Source: CAZYTM01 sp964649725 (lineage in GTDB: Bacteria > Desulfobacterota > Desulfuromonadia > Geobacterales > Geobacteraceae). From it: a stretch of 64,000 nt of DNA. The notes under the pieces are model-generated. The model had not been told where the DNA came from. It did not search any database and saw only the letters and a list, made by a program, of their open reading frames with translations. Location of the stretch: positions 62,001-126,000 of the forward strand of contig CAZYTM010000009.1 of the NCBI GenBank assembly GCA_964649725.1, written 5' to 3'. Positions 43,810-51,554 of the stretch are shown piece by piece. The position numbers and the translations under genes were made by a program. Positions within the stretch are counted from its first letter, which is position 1; each line of letters starts with the position of its first letter.

Positions 43810-46788
43810 ATGACAGGTTTGATCGACGACAATTTCAAAGCCGAATTGAACCGCATGGAGATGAATTCAGCAGATGGTGAGCTGAGTAATCTCTATTTCG
43901 TCGCAGATAAAGGCGCACCCAGTAATCCACGCATACGCATTGCGCTGGATCAAGCTGAAAAGTACAATGCCCAGGCAGTATTTTTCCGTATTTACCCCGA
44001 AGACCCCAACCGTACACCACAGCCGCAAATCTATATTTACCATGATACAAATCTTGCTTGGGATAATAACGCCTACGCCCAGATTCACCGTCGACTCTGG
44101 AATGCGGGTATCGTCCCGCTGGTATTTATCCTAACTCCAGGCCAAGTAAAGGTACTCAACTGCCGTCAGGAGCCCGATTTCGATAAGGCAACCAACTCGC
44201 CCACATACACCCCTTTTAGAGCACTTGAAAAACTTCTGGCTGTCGATAGGGCTTTCGCCGCCCGTGAAATTGCATCCGGTACCTTCTGGGAAAATCCGAA
44301 CTTCAGTAAAGATTTTGCGCTAGAGAATACCGCATATTACAACCTGTTGAAACACCTCAATTTTTTTCGCCAGGAATTGCTGAAGAAAAAGATTTTGACC
44401 GAACCAACCGTCAACCGTATTCTGGTCATGGCGATTCTGGTTAAGTATCTCAATGATCGCAAGGACGCAGCAGGAAAATCTGTTTTCCCCCCGGGGTTTC
44501 TCCAGACATTTTCCCATGGGAATAATGACAGTCTGGACGGTTTGTTCCGTGAACGGGGAAGTTGTGTCAGGCTGTTCAAATATTTGAGCGAACATTTCAA
44601 CGGCGGTATCTTTGAGTTGAACAATGCTCAAGAGGCGGAACTGAAGCAGGCCGATCTCTTGCCAATAGCATTATTTCTGGAAGGCGATGAAGACCCCAAT
44701 GGACAGGGGCTATTCTGGCCGCTATATTCGTTCGAAGACCTCCCGGTAGAGTTGATCAGCAACATTTACGAAGAGTTTCTTGCCGAAAAAAACAAAGGTG
44801 TGGTCTATACCCCCCCCATGTTGGTCGATCTCCTGCTGGATCAATGTCTTCCTCTTAAAGAAGATATTCTTTCTTGGAAAATACTTGACCCGGCCTGCGG
44901 CTCGGGTGTGTTCTTGGTCGGCGCCTTCAAACGCCTAATTCACTGTTGGCGGATGGCTAACGGCTGGAAGAAGCCGACTCATGTTGATCTGCAAAATATT
45001 CTGAAGAATAACATTTTCGGTTTCGATGAGAAGGGCGAAGCCGTCTTAATCACAGCTTTCAGCCTTTGCGTTGCCTTGTGTGAAGAACTAGAACCGTTGG
45101 TGATCTGGGAAAAACTCAAATTCGACAACCTGCGGCAACGGAATCTTCTGGTGAATGATTTCTTTGAAATTGTGGAATCTGGAGAATTTGATGGTAACTT
45201 TGACCTGATTATCGGCAACCCTCCTTTTGAAAACAAACTGACCACCCCTGCCGCCAAGCGAGTTGAAAAGGCTTCTGTTAACGAGCAACGCCCCAAATTA
45301 CCGTACAACCAACTCGCACTTCTCTTTCTGGAACAGTCTTTCAGGCTTGCAAAAAATGGTGCTACTGTATGTTTGATCCAGCCCGCTGGGCCACTTCTCT
45401 ATAACGGCAAGGCACAGTCTTTCCGTGGCTACATGTTCGAACGTTTTGCCATTGACAAGGTTTTTGATTTCACTCCGCTGGAAGGGATGCTTTTTTCAAA
45501 AGCACAAGTTGCAGCAGCGGCTATAATCGGTAGCAATGCCCCGGCTACCGTTGATAAAATCCTTCACTTAACCTTCCGCAGAACTACGGCAATCAAGGAA
45601 AAGCTTCTGTTTGAACTGGATCCATACGATTTCCACTGGATATCTCGCAAGACTGTCGCGAAGAACCAATATGCCTGGAAAGCCAACTTGCTCGGAGGAG
45701 GCCGACTTCACAGGATGCTGGAGCGGCTTTTTACGGATGTTCCTTCTTTGGGAGACTACCTAAAAAAGAAGAGAAAAAACTCAGAGTGGCAGTTCGGAGA
45801 AGGGTTCACCGAAGGTAGCGCATCGAAATTGAATATGCTCCCAAACGTAGTTGAATTAACAAAAGTTGATCCTCAATTATTGAGGAAAGATTACAAACTA
45901 AAATCTGTTCCGCAACTTGCTCATTGGATTACTGGAAAACCTCATGTTAAAGTTGATTCTTTAAGAGAGCATGGAATTATTGAGCAATCTTTCTCTCCTT
46001 GTGGGCTACATTTTTTTCATAGAAATTGCAGTAGCATTAAGTCAATTTTCCAACCGCCGCATGTCATAATAAAGAAAATTGTTGATGGGTCGTATATTCC
46101 GGCAGTTTTTTCTGACGATGAAATGGTTTTTTGTAAGAGATTCATCAGTATTCATGCCCCAAGAAGTGATAAAGACAAGCTTCAAAAGTTGGCAAATCTA
46201 TTGAATGGCTCATACTTGTATGCCATTTTAGCTGCTATTGTAAGCAGCGAAATGTTAGTCAAACGAGCTACGGCTCTATTAAAAAACGACATAATGGAAT
46301 TGCCTTATCCTGATGACATGCATGATCTTGAACTGAGTTTTTGGGAGCAAGCTCTTGTTGATGATATTGGCACTTATCTTATCGATTTTCGGCGTAAGGG
46401 CGAAAAAGCCACTGTCCTCACCAAAACAAATGATTCGGATTTGCGCAGTTTCGGCGAAGTGTACTGCAATACGCTTAACCCCGTCTACAAAGATTTTCGC
46501 CCATTAGAGCCAATTCAAATTGGAAAGGGTTCTTTTATCTGCTACCCCTTCTGTTACGGCGATACTCCTCAAATAGAAGTGCCGAAAGCGGAGTCGGTAA
46601 TTCCATTCCTAGATGAACTGCTGCATCGCCGCCATGGCAGCCGTCTGTTCATCAACCGCATTCTCCGCATTTACGAGCAGAATGTCATCTTCATGATTAA
46701 GCCGAATCAGAAGAGGTACTGGCTCCGCTCTATTGCCTTACGCGATGCCGACGAGACCTTGGTTGATCTTTTGGGACAAGGATACTGA
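43810..46788 (+). CDS. N6-adenine DNA methyltransferase (gamma-type, type II/IIG-like, with C-terminal specificity region)
   Basis: The 992-residue protein contains YTPP (motif X, about residue 333), motif I LDPACGSGVFLVGAF (359-373) and motif IV IIGNPPFENK (about 466-475). The C-terminal half has the length and pattern of a target-recognition region. The N-terminal 300 residues are not a clear PD-(D/E)XK endonuclease, though they have a mixed beta region (PLVFILTPGQVKVLN). It should methylate adenines in host DNA. The partner nuclease is likely the next gene, five bases downstream. A 75-base gap and a TATGAT-containing AT-rich stretch suggest its own promoter. Confidence 0.85.
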   Translation: MTGLIDDNFKAELNRMEMNSADGELSNLYFVADKGAPSNPRIRIALDQAEKYNAQAVFFRIYPEDPNRTPQPQIYIYHDTNLAWDNNAYAQIHRRLWNAGIVPLVFILTPGQVKVLNCRQEPDFDKATNSPTYTPFRALEKLLAVDRAFAAREIASGTFWENPNFSKDFALENTAYYNLLKHLNFFRQELLKKKILTEPTVNRILVMAILVKYLNDRKDAAGKSVFPPGFLQTFSHGNNDSLDGLFRERGSCVRLFKYLSEHFNGGIFELNNAQEAELKQADLLPIALFLEGDEDPNGQGLFWPLYSFEDLPVELISNIYEEFLAEKNKGVVYTPPMLVDLLLDQCLPLKEDILSWKILDPACGSGVFLVGAFKRLIHCWRMANGWKKPTHVDLQNILKNNIFGFDEKGEAVLITAFSLCVALCEELEPLVIWEKLKFDNLRQRNLLVNDFFEIVESGEFDGNFDLIIGNPPFENKLTTPAAKRVEKASVNEQRPKLPYNQLALLFLEQSFRLAKNGATVCLIQPAGPLLYNGKAQSFRGYMFERFAIDKVFDFTPLEGMLFSKAQVAAAAIIGSNAPATVDKILHLTFRRTTAIKEKLLFELDPYDFHWISRKTVAKNQYAWKANLLGGGRLHRMLERLFTDVPSLGDYLKKKRKNSEWQFGEGFTEGSASKLNMLPNVVELTKVDPQLLRKDYKLKSVPQLAHWITGKPHVKVDSLREHGIIEQSFSPCGLHFFHRNCSSIKSIFQPPHVIIKKIVDGSYIPAVFSDDEMVFCKRFISIHAPRSDKDKLQKLANLLNGSYLYAILAAIVSSEMLVKRATALLKNDIMELPYPDDMHDLELSFWEQALVDDIGTYLIDFRRKGEKATVLTKTNDSDLRSFGEVYCNTLNPVYKDFRPLEPIQIGKGSFICYPFCYGDTPQIEVPKAESVIPFLDELLHRRHGSRLFINRILRIYEQNVIFMIKPNQKRYWLRSIALRDADETLVDLLGQGY

Positions 46789-46793
46789 GCGGC

Positions 46794-47498
46794 GTGAACG
46801 ACTTCTCTGCTAATCGGATGCTCGGCGGCACCGGAACATTACTCGGCCCATCACCCAGTACCCAGTTCAACCTGGTTGTAAATCTCGTAAAGCAATCCCT
46901 CCCTCTGCTCGCAGTCTCTGCCATGAAAGACGGCATTAGCAACGAGGACGGACTCAATTCTCTCCTTTCACTTTTCATCTCAAAGGCAGCAAGAAAAGAT
47001 GACCTGCCATTCATTGTTCAGCATCAGAGCACGGAAGACTTGACACGCGGTGGTAGCCCCGCTCCTGATATTGGCATCCACCTCGATATAGTTGATGATG
47101 CCAATCCATTTCCCAGAATTACCGTTTTCGAGGGGAAACGCTTGACAACGAGTCTCGGCCTGCAACGTCGAAAAGAATATGTGATCGGACGTGAAGAAAA
47201 AGGTAAACATGTTCCATGCGGCGGCATTGAGCGATTCAAGCTATCAATTCATGGTCGGGAACTTAATCATGTGGGGATGATCGGTTATATACAGGAGGGA
47301 ACACCGGAATATTGGCATGGACTGATAAATTCCTCGATTTCGGAATTAAGTCTACTGCATGAAACGCCCAAATGGTCTGAAGAAGAGCATCTTGCAAAGG
47401 TTACCACGAAAGGGCGAATCAGTGAATCAGCATCGATTGTCTATCGAAAAGTTGACAAGCTTCATTTGACGCACCTTTGGATCAATCTTACTGTCTAG
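46794..47498 (+). CDS. PD-(D/E)XK-type restriction endonuclease-like protein
   Basis: The 234-residue protein has a PD-(D/E)XK signature: Asp92 in PAPDIGIHL, then Glu113-Gly-Lys115 in TVFEGKRL, spaced as in restriction nucleases and related DNA-cutting domains. It starts with GTG at 46794, five bases after the methyltransferase stop, and so is co-transcribed. I cannot name a specific restriction family. The most likely reading is the nuclease partner of the upstream methyltransferase. Low GC is shared with the methyltransferase. Its stop lies only 36 bases before the MFS gene at the right island edge. Confidence 0.65.
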   Translation: MNDFSANRMLGGTGTLLGPSPSTQFNLVVNLVKQSLPLLAVSAMKDGISNEDGLNSLLSLFISKAARKDDLPFIVQHQSTEDLTRGGSPAPDIGIHLDIVDDANPFPRITVFEGKRLTTSLGLQRRKEYVIGREEKGKHVPCGGIERFKLSIHGRELNHVGMIGYIQEGTPEYWHGLINSSISELSLLHETPKWSEEEHLAKVTTKGRISESASIVYRKVDKLHLTHLWINLTV

Positions 47499-47533
47499 AT
47501 CAATTATGATTTCTAACGTATTCACATCCAATT

Positions 47534-48763
47534 ATGAATAAATCATATCAACCTACCAACCCCCGCCTCGCCCTGTCGCTGCTCCTGGCGGTGAACCTGC
47601 TCAATTACATCGACCGGCAGGTCCTCTATGCCGTCTTCCCGCTGATAAAGAGCGACCTGCAGCTCTCTGACACCGCCCTCGGCTTTCTCGGCAGCGCCTT
47701 CATGTTCTGTTACATGCTCTCTGCCCCGCTGTTCGGCTGGCTCGGCGACCGTGGCAACAGGACCGGGCTAGCTGCCGGCGGCCTGGCAGTATGGAGCCTG
47801 GCAACGGTCGGGGCCGGCCTGGCGTCAGGCTACCGGACTCTGCTGGCGGCCCGCACTGCTGTAGGGATCGGCGAGGCGAGTTTCGGCACGGTATCACCTG
47901 GGCTGGTGGCCGACTTCTTCCCCAGCGAACGTCGCGGCAGGGTCCTCTCCCTCTTCTATCTCGCCATTCCGGTCGGCAGCGCCCTCGGCTACCTCCTCGG
48001 CGGCCTGCTCGGCCAGCGCTTCGGCTGGCAGAGTGCATTTCTCATAGTCGGTCTGCCGGGGCTCCTCCTCACCATACCGCTCTGGCTGCTCAGAGAGCCA
48101 GACCGCATTGCTCCTGCCGGACAGCTAGTCTCGACCGGCCGGGTTGCCGACTACATAAGCCTGTTCCGAAACCGCTCCTTTATCCTCAACACCCTGGCCA
48201 TGACCGCCATGACCTTTGCCCTGGGGGGGCTGGCCCAGTGGCTGCCGTCATTCCTCTTCCGCATGCATGGCCTCGACGTGGCCAAAGCGAACACCCTGTT
48301 CGGCGGCATAACCGTGCTGGCAGGGATAACCGGCACCCTGGCTGGCGGCTGGCTCGGGGACCGTTTCCAGAAGCGCCGCGCCGACGGCTATCTGCTGGTA
48401 TCAGGCTGGGGCTTTGTCATAGGCACCCCTTTTGCCGCTTATGCCCTGCTCACTCCATCGCTGCCGCTCTGCCTGGTCGCCATGTTCTGCGCCGAATTCT
48501 TCCTCTTCCTCAATACCGGCCCGCTAAATACCGTCATCATCAATGTCACCCAAAGCTCGATCCGGGCCATGGCCTTTGCCGTGAACATCTTCTTCATCCA
48601 TGCCCTGGGTGATGCCGTTTCGCCGACTATCATCGGCTGGCTCTCGGATATCTGGGGGCTCCGCACCGCCCTACTGCTCACCCCTGTCGCCATAGCCGTT
48701 GCCGCGCTCTTCTGTTTCCACTGCGGCCGCTCCATCGTCGCCGATGACCGGGATACCGTCTAG
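47534..48763 (+). CDS. Spinster/AmpG-like MFS transporter at the island's right edge
   Basis: The 409-residue protein has about twelve membrane segments, the N-terminal NLLNYIDRQVLYAVFPLI pattern common in Spns-type carriers, and motif A FGWLGDRGNR. No substrate can be assigned. Its GC content returns to the core level from the first codons. The ATG at 47534 lacks a clear ribosome site, and the upstream 36 bases belong to the AT-rich island. The island may have replaced its native 5' region, leaving expression dependent on read-through from the restriction genes. Confidence 0.8.
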   Translation: MNKSYQPTNPRLALSLLLAVNLLNYIDRQVLYAVFPLIKSDLQLSDTALGFLGSAFMFCYMLSAPLFGWLGDRGNRTGLAAGGLAVWSLATVGAGLASGYRTLLAARTAVGIGEASFGTVSPGLVADFFPSERRGRVLSLFYLAIPVGSALGYLLGGLLGQRFGWQSAFLIVGLPGLLLTIPLWLLREPDRIAPAGQLVSTGRVADYISLFRNRSFILNTLAMTAMTFALGGLAQWLPSFLFRMHGLDVAKANTLFGGITVLAGITGTLAGGWLGDRFQKRRADGYLLVSGWGFVIGTPFAAYALLTPSLPLCLVAMFCAEFFLFLNTGPLNTVIINVTQSSIRAMAFAVNIFFIHALGDAVSPTIIGWLSDIWGLRTALLLTPVAIAVAALFCFHCGRSIVADDRDTV

Positions 48764-48849
48764 CTCCCGGCAGCTGGCGACAGACAACAGGCTTTATTTT
48801 GCCCTGCTTTTGTGTTAAGAACCTTTATATTTACTGACAGGAGCATGCG

Positions 48850-49530
48850 ATGAAGAAGGATTTGCCGGAAAAGGGAGCCATACTGCAGCGGGACCGGGAG
48901 ACCTATGCCATCGCCCCCCACATCCCCGGTGGGATCATCTCGCCTGCCGGTCTGCGCAAGATCTGCGAGGTTGCTGAAAAATACGGGGTAGGTGAACTGA
49001 AACTCACCTCGGCCCAGAGGGTTGCCCTCTTTGGCGTCCGGGAAGAGGATCTGGATGCCCTCTGGGGAGAGCTGGCCGAGCAGCCTGGCGCAGCCATCGG
49101 TCTCTGCGTGCGGAGCATCAAGATCTGCCCTGGCATCAATACCTGCAAACGTGCTGTCCAGGACTCAGTGTCGCTGGGGCTCCGGCTCGACGCCATTTAC
49201 CATGCCATGGAGCTCCCCAACAAGCTGAAGATGGGGGTCTCCGGCTGCATGCTCTCCTGCGCCGAAGTGGCGATCAAGGATATCGGCATCATGGGAACCC
49301 CTAGGGGCTGGCGCATCCTGGTTGGCGGCAATGCCGGTGCCAGACCTCGCCTTGCTGACATGCTGATAGATAATGTGCCGAGCGAGGAAGAGGTACTGAC
49401 GATCGTCGCCAGCTTGATCGATTTCTACAAGAACTCAGCCAGGGAGTTACGGCTCGGCCGGATCGTCGAAGAGTTAGGCATTGACCAGTTCAGGGCGAAG
49501 ATTCTCGCCACCAGCGAAAAGGGCACGTGA
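48850..49530 (+). CDS. Small sirohaem/4Fe-4S nitrite-sulfite reductase-domain protein
   Basis: The 226-residue protein has an N-terminal nitrite/sulfite reductase ferredoxin-like half-domain (IAPHIPGGIISPAGLRKI) and the sirohaem-4Fe-4S cysteine set CPGINTC plus CMLSC. This is the small monomeric sirohaem protein type found in anaerobes, such as the low-molecular-mass assimilatory-type sulfite reductase. Its physiological substrate may be sulfite or nitrite, or it may be a sirohaem carrier. An AGGAGC site precedes the ATG. The haem/sirohaem operon at 57526 could supply its cofactor. The gene is single and not adjacent to a reductase partner. Confidence 0.8.
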   Translation: MKKDLPEKGAILQRDRETYAIAPHIPGGIISPAGLRKICEVAEKYGVGELKLTSAQRVALFGVREEDLDALWGELAEQPGAAIGLCVRSIKICPGINTCKRAVQDSVSLGLRLDAIYHAMELPNKLKMGVSGCMLSCAEVAIKDIGIMGTPRGWRILVGGNAGARPRLADMLIDNVPSEEEVLTIVASLIDFYKNSARELRLGRIVEELGIDQFRAKILATSEKGT

Positions 49531-49579
49531 ATGAAGTCCTGCCCCTCTGCCGCAGAGTGCATGCAACAGCAGGGACTCC

Positions 49580-50941
49580 ATGGCTGATATCCTCCTTATT
49601 GCCGACCAGCCGCACCTCATTGCCCTGCTGACAGCTCCTGATGCCATCCCTGGCAGCAGGGTGCAGCTTGCTACCAGCATGACCCTTGGCGAAGCGGCGC
49701 TACTCAGCACGAAACCCGACCTGGTCTGCCTGCAAAGCCACCTGTCAGGAGTTGCGGACGAACTGCTCCTTGGCCACCTGAAGAGGCTCCCCGCCGGTTA
49801 TACTCCTGCCGTAATCCTTTTCCATCAGCAGAAAGTTCCTGAAACGGCAGCCGGAATGGCTGACCAGCTGATAAGTCTCGAGTTGAATGATGCCGAGATA
49901 CTGGCACTGCTGCGCCGTTGCATCTCTGCTATAATGGGGAGAGAAGCAGGATCAACTCCTTACTCGATAACTGACAAGGTCGAGCTATCTACTGCCAGCA
50001 GAGGCGGAAAAGGTAGTCTTTCGCCAGTGAGTAGCGAACCTGGCAGCGATTTCGCGACCCGGCTGGCAGCCGAAGTCGCCAGGCAGAGCGGCGAACCTGC
50101 AGTAACTTATTCTGATGCTGCTGTTTCGGCTACAGCCAACAGTCGCGATGTTGAAACTATAACCGTAACTGCTGCCATCAGCAGTCTCAACCGGAGAAAA
50201 CGCACCGCAACCCTGTGGCGGCTCGGTCTGGCTGCGGTCATCCTGCTGGCGGCCGGACTGGCGGCAAGCAGATTAAACCGTCCGTCTACCCCTTCTACAG
50301 TCAATATCACCCCTCCGCTGCGGCAACCGAAAACAGCTGCAGCAACGCCAGTGTCTGCTCCGGTTTCAACCATAAGCATAACTGGGCAGCAAGCGGCGGC
50401 GGATAAACCGCACCAGGGATCGACCTTGCCTGAGCCAGAGCGGCGCATCGATGTTACCATCCGGTCGATTACGGCAAGAGAGCCTTGCGCCATGGTAGAC
50501 GCCCTGCTCAAGAGTCTCGGCATAGCCCCCCAGCGAGGCAGGGATCTGGCTGTCAGGCTCCCGGGGAGCAGCGAAGCTCTGCAGGTACCAGCTGACCGGT
50601 TTTTCCAGCTGGCCGGTCGGAGCTACCTGGTCAACTGCAGCGCTGTCGATCCTGATCGCTATACTCTCTATCGGCTGCTCGAGGGAGAGGGGTACCGCAT
50701 CATCAATATCAGGGAGGGTGATGGTTTCCGCCCTGTTGCCGAACGGCTGCTAGCTACGTTAGGCCACCGGGCTGCCTTTGGCAGACATGCAATCTACCTG
50801 GACAGCGGCCGTAAACCGCTGCATATCAACGGCTTCCTCCTCAAGCAGGGTCGTGACTCGCGGCAGTTGACCCTGTTGACCAACGCCAGTGGAGTCCCCA
50901 AACGAGGTGGCATGCTCCCGGCAGTGAAGAAGCGAAACTGA
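49580..50941 (+). CDS. Hypothetical membrane protein with receiver-like N-terminus
   Basis: The 453-residue protein starts MADILLIADQPHLIALLTAP and has an alpha/beta N-terminal half (about 1-120) resembling a degenerate receiver domain. A low-complexity linker follows, then a single membrane segment (about 213-232) and a Thr/Pro/Ala linker. The C-terminal domain (about 290-445) contains the only two cysteines likely to be periplasmic. I recognise no family. The layout suggests an inner-membrane protein linking cytoplasm and periplasm. The convergent LysM gene ends 22 bases away. Confidence 0.6.
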   Translation: MADILLIADQPHLIALLTAPDAIPGSRVQLATSMTLGEAALLSTKPDLVCLQSHLSGVADELLLGHLKRLPAGYTPAVILFHQQKVPETAAGMADQLISLELNDAEILALLRRCISAIMGREAGSTPYSITDKVELSTASRGGKGSLSPVSSEPGSDFATRLAAEVARQSGEPAVTYSDAAVSATANSRDVETITVTAAISSLNRRKRTATLWRLGLAAVILLAAGLAASRLNRPSTPSTVNITPPLRQPKTAAATPVSAPVSTISITGQQAAADKPHQGSTLPEPERRIDVTIRSITAREPCAMVDALLKSLGIAPQRGRDLAVRLPGSSEALQVPADRFFQLAGRSYLVNCSAVDPDRYTLYRLLEGEGYRIINIREGDGFRPVAERLLATLGHRAAFGRHAIYLDSGRKPLHINGFLLKQGRDSRQLTLLTNASGVPKRGGMLPAVKKRN

Positions 50942-50962
50942 CTGCTGCATATCAGTGGGGAT

Positions 50963-51553
50963 CTATTTGCGGCCGGAGAGTTTGAGGTAGCAATCGGCGC
51001 GGTAGTAGGAAGCATCGGCGGCAAGTGGTGAAGAGGGGTAACTGCTGAGAAAATCGCTGAAGATAGTTTCGGCTTGGCGGTAATTCCCTTTACGATATGC
51101 CTTCTTCCCCTGTTCATAAAGACTCTGCGCCCTCATGGCAGTAGCCGGGACCAGCGGAGTAACAGGTTTTGTGCTGATGGCAGCGGTTGCAAGCTTTTTC
51201 TGCTTCGGTTTAGCTGCTGCCTTGCCATGCTCTTCCCTGGCGGCAACGGTTCCTTTCCCAAGGGGCACCAGCAGCCGGTCACCGGTATGGATCAGATCGG
51301 GATTGGCAATCCGGTTGAAGAGGAGTATCTGCGGGAAATAGGAGCTGCGCCCGCTGTAACGCTTCGATATGGTCTTGAGCGTCTCTCCCTGGCGGATGAT
51401 GATGGCCTGCACCAGCACCCCTTCACCCGGGTCTGCGGGGGGTTGGGATGATTCTACCGGACGGGGGGCATAAAGCAGATAATCGCTCTCGGCTGACGCC
51501 GTGCCGGACAGGCAGGCAAAGGCTGCTATCAGCAACCCGACTCTTCTCGTCAC
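50963..51553 (-). CDS. Exported LysM and tetratricopeptide-like protein
   Basis: GTG at 51553 is preferred, because it gives a clean signal peptide (MTRRVGLLIAAFACLSGTASAES) beginning one base after the TGA of the upstream gene; an ATG at 51583 would overlap that gene. The 196-residue product has a LysM domain (about 55-105, IRQGETLKTISKRYSG and LLVPLG), a Lys-rich linker, and a TPR/YbgF-like repeat at the end (YEQGKKAYRKGNYRQAETIF). LysM binds peptidoglycan. It is coupled to the large coiled-coil protein gene, so the two may form one envelope complex. Confidence 0.75.
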   Translation of the reverse strand: MTRRVGLLIAAFACLSGTASAESDYLLYAPRPVESSQPPADPGEGVLVQAIIIRQGETLKTISKRYSGRSSYFPQILLFNRIANPDLIHTGDRLLVPLGKGTVAAREEHGKAAAKPKQKKLATAAISTKPVTPLVPATAMRAQSLYEQGKKAYRKGNYRQAETIFSDFLSSYPSSPLAADASYYRADCYLKLSGRK

Positions 51554-51554
51554 G

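Larger units (their letters stand above)
38842..47533. mobile_element. AT-richer accessory island with nucleotide-metabolism and restriction-modification genes
   Basis: Between uvrB and an MFS gene lie six plus-strand genes whose base composition is clearly lower in GC than the flanks. Parts of 41900-43100 are strongly AT-rich, for example the 3' end of the PurZ-like gene. Codon use also differs from the neighbours. No integrase, transposase, tRNA or clear direct repeats were seen at the edges, so the transfer mechanism is unknown. Contents are a nuclease/kinase fusion, PurZ-like synthetase, dCTP-deaminase-like membrane protein, deoxynucleoside kinase, DNA methyltransferase and PD-(D/E)XK nuclease. 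The first four and the last two form two packed units. Confidence 0.7.
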
